In this document: positions 1 to 8,648 of the stretch, one piece after another
Layout: each line of letters starts with the position of its first letter
Position numbering within the stretch: the stretch's first letter is position 1
Origin: Falsirhodobacter sp051195255
Lineage (GTDB): Bacteria; Pseudomonadota; Alphaproteobacteria; Rhodobacterales; Rhodobacteraceae
Direction of reading: 5' to 3'
DNA: 64,000 nt
Assembly (NCBI RefSeq): GCF_051195255.1
Contig: NZ_JBNJLK010000007.1
Location: 110,669-174,668, forward strand
Position numbers and translations under genes: made by a program
Notes under the pieces: generated by a model
The model's input: the letters and a program-made list of their open reading frames with translations, nothing else
Told to the model about the DNA's origin: nothing
The model's database searches: none

Positions 1-39
1 GGAATCCTTGGTCGAGGTGGAGGGATCGGTATAGGTCAT
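1..39 (-). CDS. 5' end of an unidentified protein, cut by the window edge
   Basis: Only the first 13 codons are inside the window, reading MTYTDPSTSTKDS on the minus strand. The ATG complement lies at 37-39, and a GAGAG-like ribosome site sits just upstream of it on that strand. The gene runs off the left edge, so no family can be assigned. The clean start, the ribosome site and the lack of any competing frame are the only support. Confidence 0.4.
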   Translation of the reverse strand, partial: MTYTDPSTSTKDS

Positions 40-312
40 GGTGCTCTCTCTTTCGATTGGTTGCCTGCAAGGGCGACCCGCGTTGCGATCTTGTTCGCGC
101 AGGGTCGTCAGCGCCCTGTTGCGAAAAGAACCGCGTCTGCCCGGTTCATGCTCCGCCAATGACCGGAGACGGGGGAATGTTCCCTCGATCGGGCGATACG
201 TGCCCGGAAAAGTTGATTTCGGGGGGTTGGAGGCCCGCAATCGGCCTGTAAGCGCCTGTACCGGGCGCAGGATCGCGCAGGGCAGCGGGGGGTCATATCA
301 AAGGAGTGGGCT
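40..312. other. Intergenic stretch without a recognised gene
   Basis: This 273-base stretch separates the divergent left-edge gene start from the putR stop. I see no convincing coding frame with a ribosome site, no tRNA-like arm and no strong terminator hairpin. It probably holds the promoter of the truncated left-edge gene and the untranslated end of putR. Confidence 0.4.
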
Positions 313-777
313 TCAGATCAGGTTGTAGTTCTGCTCCACCACCGCCTCCATCGACACGTGGCTGGAGGTGTGGCTGATATGCGGAAGGACCGAGATCTTT
401 TCGGCCATGATGCGGCGGAAGTCGGCCATGTCGCGGGAACGGACCTTCACCAGATAATCGCAGCCCCCCGCGATCATGTAGCATTCCTCCACCTCCGGCA
501 CCGCGCGCACGGCATCGTTGAACTGCTGCAACGCCGCTTCCCGCGTGTCCGAAAGGCTGACCTCCACATAGGTGACATGGGTCAGGCCCAGCTTCAGGGG
601 CGACAGGATCGCGCGGTAGCCGGTGATCAGGCCCGCCTCCTCCAGTTGCCGCAGGCGCAGGGCCACGGGGGTCTTCGACAGGCCCACGGCGCGGGCCAGT
701 TCGGCGATAGGGATTCGGGCGTTCCGCACCAGTTGGGTCAGAATCTTCAGATCGGTGGCGTCCAGCTTGGCGGGCAT
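313..777 (-). CDS. putR: Lrp/AsnC-family regulator, probable proline-responsive PutR
   Basis: A 154-residue protein of normal Lrp length. Residues about 5-55 form the AsnC-type winged helix (LKILTQLV, LARAVGLSKTPVALRLRQLEEAG), and residues 65-150 form the RAM ligand-binding domain. The start chosen at 777 gives the typical MPAKLDATDL opening. An in-frame ATG 14 codons upstream is possible but would add a non-family tail. It is transcribed away from putA across a 108-base gap. In Rhodobacter capsulatus a PutR of this family activates a divergent putA in response to proline, so the same role is inferred here. Function was not tested. Confidence 0.85.
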   Translation of the reverse strand: MPAKLDATDLKILTQLVRNARIPIAELARAVGLSKTPVALRLRQLEEAGLITGYRAILSPLKLGLTHVTYVEVSLSDTREAALQQFNDAVRAVPEVEECYMIAGGCDYLVKVRSRDMADFRRIMAEKISVLPHISHTSSHVSMEAVVEQNYNLI

Positions 778-885
778 TCCAGAAACCTGTGCGACTTTGG
801 TCGGTTCGACCATGAACATGCCCCAGATTGGCGCCAACGTCCATCCGACCCCTGCTAATTTGCCTGGATCGCATAGGAGATGACG
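778..885. promoter_or_regulatory. putR-putA divergent control region
   Basis: The 108 bases between the two divergent starts must hold both promoters and the PutR operator. A short inverted repeat GGTCG-GTT-CGACC lies at 799-811. An AGGAG ribosome site at 875-879 serves putA. It sits directly against an ATG at 880 but six bases from the ATG at 886, which decides the putA start. No consensus promoter was identified with confidence. Confidence 0.45.
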
Positions 886-3800
886 ATGACGGACCTGTCC
901 CTTTTTTCCACGGAAGCCAAGTTTCGCGATGAGGCGAGCCTGCTGGAGGAACTGGTGGCGGCATCCGGTCTGGACGAGGGTGCCCGTGCCGCCATCAGCC
1001 GCGAGGCGGCCGAACTGGTCCGCCGCATCCGCGACGAAGGCCGGCCCACGATGATGGAGCATTTCCTCGCTGAATACGGTCTTTCCACCCGCGAAGGGAT
1101 TTCCCTGATGACGCTGGCCGAAGCGCTGCTTCGCGTGCCGGACGATGCGACGGCCGATGCCCTGATCACGGACAAGATCGCCGGGTCCGACTGGCGGGGC
1201 CATGCGGGGGCCTCGCCCTCCCGCGCGGTGAACGCGGCCACGCGGGCGCTGGCGCTGACGGGTGGCGTGCTGAAGGCTGGCCCGAAAAGCCCGGTTCGCC
1301 GTCTGGGCACACCTGTCATCCGCCGGTCCATGCGCCGCGCCATGAAGGAGATGGGCCGCCAGTTCGTGCTGGGTCAGACCATCGGCACCGCGCTGAACAA
1401 TGCCCGCGCGCAGGAAGGAAAGGGCTACACCTACAGCTATGACATGCTGGGGGAGGCGGCGATGACCCGTGCGGACGCCGAACGCTATGACCGCGCCTAT
1501 TCCAGCGCCATCGACAGCATCGCCAAGGCCTGCACCAAGGGCTCGGTCACGGCGAACCCCGGCATATCGATCAAGCTGTCCGCCCTGCACCCCCGGTACG
1601 AGGTGGCGCAGGAAGCCCGCGTCATGGCCGAACTGGTGCCCGTGGTGCTGCGGCTGGCGCGGCAGGCCAAGGCCGGCGGGATGGGCCTGAACATTGACGC
1701 CGAGGAACAGGACCGCCTTGTTCTGTCTCTGAAGGTGATCGAGGCGGTGCTGTCCGACCCTTCGTTGCAGGGATGGGACGGGTTCGGCGTCGTGGTGCAG
1801 GCCTATGGCAAGCGTGCGGGCCTTGTGATCGACTGGCTGTACGCCTTGGCGACGCGGCTGGACCGGCGGATCATGGTTCGGCTGGTAAAAGGCGCTTATT
1901 GGGACACCGAGGTGAAACGCGCGCAGGTGGAGGGGCATGCAGGCTTCCCGCTGTTCACCAGCAAGACCGGAACCGATGTCAGCTACATCGCGAACGCCCG
2001 CAAGCTGATCGGCTATGCCGACCGCATCTATCCGCAATTCGCGACGCACAACGCCCACACCGTGGCCGCCATCCGCGGGATGGTCGGCACCGTTCCGTTC
2101 GAATTCCAGCGCCTGCACGGCATGGGCGAACGGCTGCACGACATCGTGCTGACGGAAGGCAAAGGCCATTGCCGGATTTATGCCCCCGTGGGGGCCCATC
2201 GCGACCTGCTGGCCTATCTGGTGCGGCGCCTGCTGGAAAACGGCGCCAACTCCTCCTTCGTGCATCAGATCGTGGACGTGTCGGTGTCGCCGGCCGATGT
2301 CGCGCGCGATCCCTTCGCCGCCCTTGCGACCGCGAAGGCTCCGGCCACGCTGGTCGCCCCCGCAGACCTGTTCGGCGCCGACCGGCCCAACTCCTCCGGC
2401 TTCGACCTGAGCGATGAGGCCACGCTGGCATGGCTGGCCGGGGACCGCCTGACGACGCTGCCGGATGCGCTGCCGCAGACCGTCACCCCGCCCGAGGGGG
2501 ACTGGGAAGATGTACTTGATCCCGCGACCGGCCGCGCCGTCGCCAAGGTCATGATGGCCAGCGCGGACACGGTGCAGCGGGCTGTGGCGGATGCGCGTGT
2601 GTGGGATGCGCCCGCCGCCGCCCGCGCCGAAACCTTGCGCCGCGCGGCGAACCTGTTCGAAGCGCATCACGCCCGCCTTTTGGGCATCCTTGGCTACGAG
2701 GCGGGAAAAACTCTGGGCGACGCCGTGGCCGAACTGCGCGAAGCGGTGGACTTCCTGCGCTATTACGCCGCCGAGGGGGAGGGGCGTTCGGACGCGCCAC
2801 GGGGGATCATCACCGCGATCAGCCCGTGGAACTTTCCGCTGGCGATCTTCTCGGGTCAGGTGGCGGCGGCGCTGATGGCGGGGAACGCGGTTCTGGCCAA
2901 ACCGGCCGAAGCCACCCCGTTGATCGCGGCCGAGGCTGTGAAGCTGCTGCACGAGGCCGGCGTTCCGAACACCGCACTGCAACTGCTGCCGGGGGCGGGC
3001 GCAACGGTGGGGGCGGCCCTGACATCAGACCCGCGCATCAAGGGGGTGGTCTTCACCGGCTCCACCACCACGGCGCGGTCCATCGCGAAGGTCATGGCGG
3101 AACATCTGGTGCCGGGCACGCCGCTGATCGCCGAAACCGGCGGGCTGAACGCGATGATCGTGGACGCGACGGCCTTGCCCGAACAGGCGGTGCGCGACAT
3201 CGTCGCCTCCAGCTTCCGGTCGGCGGGGCAACGCTGTTCGGCCCTACGCTGCCTTTACGTGCAGGAAGACATCGCGCCCCACATGATCGAGATGATCCGC
3301 GGCGCCATGGACGAATTGCGGCTGGGCGATCCGCGTCAGCTGGACACTGATGTGGGCCCCGTCATCGACGCGAAGGCCCAGAAGGCGATCCGCGACTATG
3401 TCGCCGCGCATCACAACCGCAGGATCCACGCGTTGAACGCACCGCAAGAGGGGTTCTACGTGCCGCCGACCTTGCTGAAGGTGAACGGCATCGCGGATCT
3501 GGAGCATGAGGTCTTCGGCCCGGTCCTGCATCTGGCGACGTTCCGCGCGGGCCAGTTGGGACAGGTCATCAACGACATCAACGCGCGCGGCTTCGGTCTG
3601 ACCTTCGGTCTGCACACCCGCATCGAAACCCGCGCGCAAGAGGTGGCGGAGGCCGTCCACGCCGGAAACCTGTACATCAACCGCAACCAGATTGGCGCGG
3701 TGGTGGGCAGCCAGCCCTTTGGCGGTGAAGGTCTTTCGGGCACGGGCCCCAAGGCAGGCGGGCCACACTACCTTACGCGTTTCTTCGCCCCCGCCACGGC

Positions 3801-4260
3801 CGATGCGCCGGGAACATGGTCGAAGGCCGAGGATGCGGCACGTCTGGAACGGCAGCTTGCGGCCTTTCCGTCCGACAAGCTGTCCGATCACCTGCTGCCC
3901 GGCCCGACCGGGGAGCTGAACCGCCTGAGCGCCCACACCCGCGCGCCCGTCCTCTGTCTGGGTCCAGGAGCCGAAACCGCAGCCCGCCAGGCGGAGGCCG
4001 TCCGTGCCCTTGGTGGCCACGCGATTACCGCCGAAGGCCATGTGGAGCCGGAGCATCTCGCCCGCTTGAACATCTCCTCCGTGCTCTGGTGGGGGGATGA
4101 GGCGTCGGGACACGCCTATGCTTCGGCGCTGGCCGCACGTGAGGGCCCGATCCTCCCGCTGATCACGGACCGGCCCGATTTCGCCCATGTCGCGCATGAA
4201 CGGCACCTGTGCGTGGACACGACCGCAGCCGGAGGAAACGCAGCGCTTCTGGCCGCCTGA
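886..4260 (+). CDS. putA: Bifunctional proline dehydrogenase / L-glutamate gamma-semialdehyde dehydrogenase PutA
   Basis: About 1124 residues. It oxidises proline to pyrroline-5-carboxylate with FAD, passing electrons to quinone, and then to glutamate with NAD+. The proline dehydrogenase barrel carries the RLVKGAYWDTE signature around residue 335. The aldehyde dehydrogenase half carries FTGSTTTAR, the general base Glu in AETGGLN (about residue 750) and the catalytic Cys in GQRCSALR (about residue 784). There is no N-terminal ribbon-helix-helix domain, so PutA should not bind DNA itself, which fits a separate PutR. The extra C-terminal region matches type B PutA, whose length is near 1120. Start 886 is chosen because AGGAG at 875-879 would abut the alternative ATG at 880. 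Confidence 0.96.
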   Translation: MTDLSLFSTEAKFRDEASLLEELVAASGLDEGARAAISREAAELVRRIRDEGRPTMMEHFLAEYGLSTREGISLMTLAEALLRVPDDATADALITDKIAGSDWRGHAGASPSRAVNAATRALALTGGVLKAGPKSPVRRLGTPVIRRSMRRAMKEMGRQFVLGQTIGTALNNARAQEGKGYTYSYDMLGEAAMTRADAERYDRAYSSAIDSIAKACTKGSVTANPGISIKLSALHPRYEVAQEARVMAELVPVVLRLARQAKAGGMGLNIDAEEQDRLVLSLKVIEAVLSDPSLQGWDGFGVVVQAYGKRAGLVIDWLYALATRLDRRIMVRLVKGAYWDTEVKRAQVEGHAGFPLFTSKTGTDVSYIANARKLIGYADRIYPQFATHNAHTVAAIRGMVGTVPFEFQRLHGMGERLHDIVLTEGKGHCRIYAPVGAHRDLLAYLVRRLLENGANSSFVHQIVDVSVSPADVARDPFAALATAKAPATLVAPADLFGADRPNSSGFDLSDEATLAWLAGDRLTTLPDALPQTVTPPEGDWEDVLDPATGRAVAKVMMASADTVQRAVADARVWDAPAAARAETLRRAANLFEAHHARLLGILGYEAGKTLGDAVAELREAVDFLRYYAAEGEGRSDAPRGIITAISPWNFPLAIFSGQVAAALMAGNAVLAKPAEATPLIAAEAVKLLHEAGVPNTALQLLPGAGATVGAALTSDPRIKGVVFTGSTTTARSIAKVMAEHLVPGTPLIAETGGLNAMIVDATALPEQAVRDIVASSFRSAGQRCSALRCLYVQEDIAPHMIEMIRGAMDELRLGDPRQLDTDVGPVIDAKAQKAIRDYVAAHHNRRIHALNAPQEGFYVPPTLLKVNGIADLEHEVFGPVLHLATFRAGQLGQVINDINARGFGLTFGLHTRIETRAQEVAEAVHAGNLYINRNQIGAVVGSQPFGGEGLSGTGPKAGGPHYLTRFFAPATADAPGTWSKAEDAARLERQLAAFPSDKLSDHLLPGPTGELNRLSAHTRAPVLCLGPGAETAARQAEAVRALGGHAITAEGHVEPEHLARLNISSVLWWGDEASGHAYASALAAREGPILPLITDRPDFAHVAHERHLCVDTTAAGGNAALLAA

Positions 4261-4899
4261 CGGGCGGGAAGCCGACTGGGGCGTAAGTATTAATCACATA
4301 ATCTATATTACAATGATTAAGGTTGTAAGCGTTAAGTAGACGTGTCGCCATCTGGCAAAGTTCACCTGTCGCCTCTCGTTGATTGCCTTGGAGGCGGCTT
4401 CGGATGGGACTTGTTGCGATGAGCATGGCGAGCTGATCCAGGTCGACGCCTCCGACCACCGCTGGTTCGAGGACCGCGCCGCACCCTGCACGCTGCGGGC
4501 AACGCTTTCCTTGCGGGCTTCATAGCGGATTACAAGGCCCGTTTCGCACGGCAGTATCCGTCAGGGTGATCGGATCGGTCGCCGCCGAAGACATCTGTAC
4601 GGCCATCACCGCGTCGAGGGAGACGGCAAGGCAGACGATCACCGAACATGTTCCCCGGGGATTAAGATGTGAAAGCTATGGAAATTTTTCAAAGAATCAA
4701 TCGAGGAAGGGCGCATTCCGTCGGGGAAGGTAAGCGGCTGGCATTTTCCTCGATCTTCAGGTAAGTTGCAGACAGGCGTGACGCCAATCCGGATTGCCCC
4801 GGATGGCGCGCCCGAGCCTCCGATAGGCTCCCCAGCCCGGATACGAGCAGGCCGGAAATCCGGCAAACCCGAAACCGGGTCCACCCACAGGAACAGAAT
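4261..4899. other. Gene-poor gap containing a transposase scar
   Basis: This 639-base gap follows putA. An AT-rich patch (about 4286-4340) stands out against the GC-rich surroundings. The remains of an ISNCY transposase lie at 4421-4569 and are listed separately. From 4570 to 4899 there are several small inverted repeats, such as CCGGAAATCCGG near 4853, and an open frame from about 4673 to 4903 that has no start codon and no family I recognise. The last 200 bases are probably the promoter and leader of the DUF6481 gene. Confidence 0.5.
4421..4569 (+). pseudogene. Remnant of an ISNCY (IS1202-group) transposase with the core deleted
   Basis: From 4421 one frame reads EHGELIQVDASDHRWFEDR and then a PCTL motif. 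This is the segment around the first catalytic Asp of ISNCY-family DDE transposases (family form GELxQIDGSDHxWFEDRGPxCTLL). After a frame change near 4490 the next frame reads NAFLAGFIADYKARFAR and ends at a stop at 4567-4569. That is the C-terminal NAFLPAFMADYNRRF signature, normally some 200 residues further on. The catalytic middle is therefore deleted and the two ends fused out of frame. No terminal repeats were found. The family match is from memory of its conserved motifs. Confidence 0.7.
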
Positions 4900-5280
4900 T
4901 TGAAAAACGAAAACAACACCGGCTTTTCCGATCGACGCATGACGGCAGCCCGCGCGAAAGCGTCTCTCCTCGAGGCGTATCAGGCCGCCAGGACGGCCGC
5001 CGAGCCCACCCGCGCGGCGCGTGAAACGGAGCGCGCCGCCGTGGCCGAAGCACGGGACGCCCGCCGCGCCAAGCGCGATCAGGAAAAACGGGACGAACAG
5101 GCCCGTCTTGACGAGGAAGCCAACGCTCGGGCTGCGGCCGCTTCAGCGGCCGAAACCGCCGAGGCCGACGCCCGCGAGGCTGCGGACAAGGACCGCATCG
5201 CCCGCATCCTGAACGACGATGCGGCCCATAAGGCAAAGCGCGATCAGCGCTATGCCAACCGCAAGAACCGCCAAGGCTGA
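4900..5280 (+). CDS. DUF6481 family protein, charged and alanine-rich
   Basis: A 126-residue protein made almost entirely of Ala, Arg, Glu, Lys and Asp, predicted to be one long alpha helix or coiled coil. It has a basic tail (KRDQRYANRKNRQG). The opening (NTGFSDRRMTAARAKASLLEAY) and the closing KRDxRYANRK motif match DUF6481, a proteobacterial family of unknown function. A TTG start at 4900 gives the full family length; an ATG at 4939 is the alternative. It is convergent with the next gene across 27 bases. The role is unknown; RNA binding is only a guess from the basic character. Confidence 0.75.
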   Translation: MKNENNTGFSDRRMTAARAKASLLEAYQAARTAAEPTRAARETERAAVAEARDARRAKRDQEKRDEQARLDEEANARAAAASAAETAEADAREAADKDRIARILNDDAAHKAKRDQRYANRKNRQG

Positions 5281-5307
5281 GCCGTTCTGGTCAGCGGCCG
5301 GATGCCA

Positions 5308-5793
5308 TCAGGAGCATTGGGTCAGGTAATTCTGCTGGGCGGAGTTCATCATGCCGTCCAGCAAAGCCATCCCGAGCGGGTTGTCAGACACATCCGGCAC
5401 CTGCCCCAAGGGCCCACGCTCGCGCAGGACCTTCATCAGCAGGTCGGGATGATATTGCCGAAGCATCGATCCGAAAACCAGGGAAAATGCCATGCCGTCC
5501 TGCTGGTCCAGCCCACCCATGGTGGACACGGTCGGCACGGACAGGCCGGAAATCCGCGCCACCTCGGCCGGATCCGCGTTCTGGTTGGCTTCCATGGCCG
5601 CCCCTATTCTTTCGATGTCATTGGCCGAACGGGTCGAAACCGCGCTCTCGACCTCTCGCAGGGCGTCGCACTGGGCACCCGAGAAGTCCATGGCCGTTCC
5701 GGCGGAAGGAAGCGTGGCAAACTGGGCCAGCGCGGGCAAGGCCGGCAGGACAGACACGCAAAGAACAGTGGCGGCAAGAATGCGGTGGCGCAT
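5308..5793 (-). CDS. Secreted protein of unknown function
   Basis: A 161-residue protein with a clear Sec signal peptide: a basic MRHR start, a hydrophobic stretch, and a likely cleavage after ALA near residue 24 (PALPALAQ). The mature part is mostly helical, has two Cys residues (one near the start in SGAQCDAL, one at the end in LTQCS) and no recognised motif. The start at 5793 is preceded by AGGAG on its own strand; a longer reading upstream would bury the signal peptide. It stands alone, convergent with the DUF6481 gene. I do not recognise the family. Confidence 0.7.
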   Translation of the reverse strand: MRHRILAATVLCVSVLPALPALAQFATLPSAGTAMDFSGAQCDALREVESAVSTRSANDIERIGAAMEANQNADPAEVARISGLSVPTVSTMGGLDQQDGMAFSLVFGSMLRQYHPDLLMKVLRERGPLGQVPDVSDNPLGMALLDGMMNSAQQNYLTQCS

Positions 5794-5939
5794 CAAAACT
5801 CCTGTCAAGGTTCGGCAGCTTGAAGAACAGTTCCCTGCATGTGGGCGGAAAGCCAACCATGTGCAATCGTCCACCTTCGTGGACTTGAAGAAACGGCCAT
5901 TCTCCGCTATCTAGACAGCTGGCTAGACAGGAGCAACTC

Positions 5940-6182
5940 ATGTGGACCTTGCAAGACGCGAAGAACCAGTTCAGCGCGGTGGTGGACGCCGCTCTGTCGG
6001 GTCAGCCGCAAGAGGTGACACGTCGTGGCAAGCCTGCGGTGGTGGTGCTGTCCTCGCAGGATTACCACCGCCTCGTGGCCGATGCGCGGGACCAGCGGCC
6101 CAGCTTTGCCGACCATCTGCTGTCCTTCCCCACAGAGGATGTGCCCCGCGGGCAAGCCATGCCGCGTGATGTGACCTTTTGA
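5940..6182 (+). CDS. Phd/YefM-family antitoxin
   Basis: An 80-residue protein opening MWTLQDAKNQFSAVVDAAL, followed by PQEVTRRGKPAVVVLS. This is the N-terminal DNA-binding fold of Phd/YefM antitoxins. The C-terminal 30 residues should be the disordered toxin-binding tail. Its stop codon shares a base with the start of the PIN toxin gene (TGATG at 6180-6184), the usual arrangement for a toxin-antitoxin operon. Such antitoxins normally repress their own promoter, so the operator should lie in 5875-5939. Confidence 0.9.
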   Translation: MWTLQDAKNQFSAVVDAALSGQPQEVTRRGKPAVVVLSSQDYHRLVADARDQRPSFADHLLSFPTEDVPRGQAMPRDVTF

Positions 6183-6589
6183 TGCTGATCCTCGACACGA
6201 ACGTCATCTCGGCCGCGCGACGGCCCGAGCGGGCGCCCCTTGTCGCTGCCTGGCTTGCCAATAAGGCGGAGGACCAGCTTTTCCTGTCCAGCATCACCTT
6301 GGGAGAGATCGCACGCGGTATCCACCTTCAGGAACCCCGCAACCCCGCCTTCGCGCAGGATCTGCGGGTGTGGCTGGACCGGACCGTTGCCCTCTTCTCA
6401 GACCGCATCCTGCCCTTCGGGGCGGAGGACGCCCGCATCTGGGGTCGCCTTTCCGCCAAGATCGGCCATTCCGGTGCGGACCTGATGATCGCGGCCAGTG
6501 CGCTGGCCCATGATGCCACCGTGGTGACCGGCAACACCGACGACTTCGCCCCCACGGGCTGCCGGCTGGAAAACCCGTTTCTTGCCTGA
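6182..6589 (+). CDS. vapC: PIN-domain ribonuclease toxin, VapC/FitB type
   Basis: About 135 residues. The acidic active-site residues of PIN nucleases are visible: Asp in MLILDTNV (residue 5), Glu in LGEIARGI, and the pair of Asp in SGADLMIA and GNTDDF near the C-terminus. Family members cut tRNA or other RNA in a Mg2+-dependent way, and the toxin is held inactive by the antitoxin encoded just upstream. The ATG at 6182 overlaps the antitoxin stop by one base; a TTG one codon earlier is less likely. The target RNA cannot be predicted. Confidence 0.92.
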   Translation: MLILDTNVISAARRPERAPLVAAWLANKAEDQLFLSSITLGEIARGIHLQEPRNPAFAQDLRVWLDRTVALFSDRILPFGAEDARIWGRLSAKIGHSGADLMIAASALAHDATVVTGNTDDFAPTGCRLENPFLA

Positions 6590-6688
6590 CCGCCACGGGC
6601 TTCGGGCGATGTGTCCTTCCCTTCCTGAAACAAAGGAACTTTCGCGACAGGTCCTCGTTGGGCCGCCGTAAATGAAAAGGGATACATC

Positions 6689-7105
6689 ATGAAGATCATC
6701 ACTGGTTCGATTCTGGCACTCACGCTCGGCGCCGCCGCCGTGTCCGCCCAGACCGCCGCCGTCGATCTTTCGGATGCGTCGAAACTCATCCGCGCCAGCG
6801 ATCTGGAAGATGGCAACATCTACAGCGTCCAGGCCGGGATCGAGCAGTCGACCTTCGGCGGCACCACCTACACAACGATCGACACCGCCTGGGACGACGT
6901 CGGCGAGATCGAGGACATCATGCTGGACCAGAACGGCCAAGTCTTCGGCGTCATCGCGGAAATCGGCGGCTTCCTGGACGTCGGCAGCCGCGACGTGCTG
7001 CTGCCCATCAGCGAAGTGGCCGTGGTCCCGGAAGAGAATGGCAAATACTCCTTCCTGACCCGCTTCTCGCAGGAAGAGCTGAAAAGCATGCCGGCCATCA
7101 ACTAA
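6689..7105 (+). CDS. Exported PRC-barrel domain protein
   Basis: A 138-residue protein with a Sec signal peptide (MKIITGSILALTLGAAAVSAQ, cleavage near residue 20). The mature part is a PRC-barrel-like beta domain: the segment ASDLEDGNIYSV opens it, and VGEIEDIMLDQNGQVFGVIAEIGGFLDVG is the characteristic core. Alphaproteobacterial relatives are periplasmic proteins of unclear function, often stress-linked. It is followed after 25 bases by the DJ-1-type gene on the same strand, so the two may be co-transcribed. Confidence 0.85.
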   Translation: MKIITGSILALTLGAAAVSAQTAAVDLSDASKLIRASDLEDGNIYSVQAGIEQSTFGGTTYTTIDTAWDDVGEIEDIMLDQNGQVFGVIAEIGGFLDVGSRDVLLPISEVAVVPEENGKYSFLTRFSQEELKSMPAIN

Positions 7106-7130
7106 GCGCAAAAAGCGATCAGGACACATC

Positions 7131-7700
7131 ATGCAACTGAACGGCAAAACCATCGCGCTGCTGATCTCCCCCAAGGGGACCGAGCAGATCGAGTTCACGG
7201 CGCCGCGCAAGGCGCTGGAAAAGGCGGGGGCCAAGGTCACGGTCATCAGCCAGTCCACCGACAAGGCGAAGGCCGTGAACGGCGATCTGGAACCCGCGGA
7301 CAAGCATGACGTCGACATGGCCTTTGCCGAGGCCAATGCCGACAACTTCGACGGTCTCGTCATCCCGGGCGGAACCGTCGGGGCGGACACCCTGCGGGCC
7401 GACAAGGACGCCGTGGCCTTCGTGCGCCGCTTCATCGAGCAGGGCAAGCCCGTCGGCGCCATCTGCCACGGACCGTGGCTGCTGGTGGAGGCGGACGTGC
7501 TGCGCGGCCGCACCGTCACCTCCTACCCTTCGCTCCAGACGGACATCCGCAATGCCGGCGGCGTCTGGGTTGATCAGGAGGTCGTGGTGGACACCGGCCT
7601 CGTGACCAGCCGCACCCCGGACGACCTTGACGCCTTCTGCGCCAAGCTTGTGGAGGAGTTTGCCGAAGGCGTGCATGACGACCAGTCGCGCAGCGCCTGA
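7131..7700 (+). CDS. DJ-1/PfpI family protein (YhbO/PfpI-like)
   Basis: A 189-residue single-domain class I glutamine amidotransferase-like fold. The nucleophilic elbow reads GAICHGPWLL, giving Cys112 and His113. The acidic residue of the triad-like site is in TEQIEFTAP near residue 18-21. Relatives are reported as intracellular peptidases, glyoxalases or protein deglycases acting on methylglyoxal damage; the exact reaction here is not settled by sequence. A strong terminator follows the gene. Confidence 0.9.
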   Translation: MQLNGKTIALLISPKGTEQIEFTAPRKALEKAGAKVTVISQSTDKAKAVNGDLEPADKHDVDMAFAEANADNFDGLVIPGGTVGADTLRADKDAVAFVRRFIEQGKPVGAICHGPWLLVEADVLRGRTVTSYPSLQTDIRNAGGVWVDQEVVVDTGLVTSRTPDDLDAFCAKLVEEFAEGVHDDQSRSA

Positions 7701-7720
7701 CGTTCGCCGACGACAACGGA

Positions 7721-7747
7721 AAGCGCTGCCCTTGGGCGGCGCTTTTT
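7721..7747 (+). terminator. Rho-independent terminator after the DJ-1-type gene
   Basis: The hairpin pairs GCGCTGCC with GGCGGCGC (one G-T wobble) around a CTTG loop and is followed by TTTTT. It lies 20 bases after the stop codon and separates this gene from fdhD. Confidence 0.85.
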
Positions 7748-7802
7748 GCATGTCCAAGGGCCCTTTTCCCGCTAGATGAAACGGATCACCGGAAAGATCC
7801 CC

Positions 7803-8549
7803 ATGCCTGTCCCTCCCTTCCGCCAAATCCTCGGGCGTCCCCTAGCCGAGGAGATTGCCGTCGCCATCACCTACAATGCCTCCACCCAGGCGGTGATGAT
7901 GGCTACACCACAGGATCTGGAGGATTTCGCCTATGGTTTCTCCCTCACCGAAGGCATCGCGACGCGCGAGGAGATCATGGAGATCGAGCTGGCCGAGGTT
8001 CCGCGCGGCATCGACCTGCGCATCTGGCTGCGGCCGCAGGCCGGCCAGCGATTGGCCGAACGCCGCCGCATGATGACGGGCCCGGTGGGCTGCGGCTTGT
8101 GCGGGATCGATTCCCTTGAACAGGCGCTGCGGGATATGGCGCCGGTCACCCGTGACGTTCGGCTGACGCAGGCGGATCTGGAAACCGCCATCGGAACCAT
8201 GCGGGACCACCAGCCGCTGCATGACGCGACGCGGGCGGCCCATGCCGCCGGCTTCTGGCAGCCCGGCCACGGATACCGGGCGGTGCGCGAGGATGTGGGT
8301 CGGCACAACGCCCTCGACAAGCTGGCCGGTGCGCTGGCGGGCGAAGGCAACGGCGCCGTGGTCATGACCAGCCGCGTGTCGGTGGATCTGGTGCAGAAGG
8401 TGGCGGCAATGAACGTGCCGGTCCTAATCGCGGTGTCGGCCCCCACGGCGCAGGCCGTCGAAATGGCGGACCGGCTGAACATCACGCTGGTTGGACTGGC
8501 GCGCAGCACCTCCTTCCAGTGCTTCACCCATCCCCATCGCCTCGCCTGA
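7803..8549 (+). CDS. fdhD: Formate dehydrogenase accessory sulfurtransferase FdhD
   Basis: About 248 residues. FdhD carries sulfur from the cysteine desulfurase IscS to the molybdenum cofactor of formate-dehydrogenase-type enzymes. The sulfur-relay cysteines are in GPVGCGLCG, and the later VGRHNALDK motif is typical of the family. The start at 7803 is preferred because GGAAAG lies six bases upstream; the ATG at 7776 has no ribosome site. The gene directly downstream encodes a Mo-bis-MGD oxidoreductase of the kind that FdhD serves. Confidence 0.93.
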   Translation: MPVPPFRQILGRPLAEEIAVAITYNASTQAVMMATPQDLEDFAYGFSLTEGIATREEIMEIELAEVPRGIDLRIWLRPQAGQRLAERRRMMTGPVGCGLCGIDSLEQALRDMAPVTRDVRLTQADLETAIGTMRDHQPLHDATRAAHAAGFWQPGHGYRAVREDVGRHNALDKLAGALAGEGNGAVVMTSRVSVDLVQKVAAMNVPVLIAVSAPTAQAVEMADRLNITLVGLARSTSFQCFTHPHRLA

Positions 8550-8648
8550 CGGAACCGATCGCCTCCGGCCCAGTTTCCTGAAGGGTAGACGCAGCCATAT
8601 CATGCAGGGGGCATTGATGAAGCGACCGCAACCAGCTGGTGACCGTAC

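Noticed and set aside
313..2982. A very long open frame antisense to putA, continuing from the regulator gene
   Set aside because: Only its last 154 codons match a family (Lrp). The rest mirrors putA codons and has no ribosome site or recognisable fold; such open antisense frames are common in DNA of this GC content.
4678..4764. Small open frame starting ATG at 4678 (cold-shock-like leader gene)
   Set aside because: A KFF-type stretch looked like a cold-shock motif but sits in another frame without a start codon, and the rest does not fit the family.
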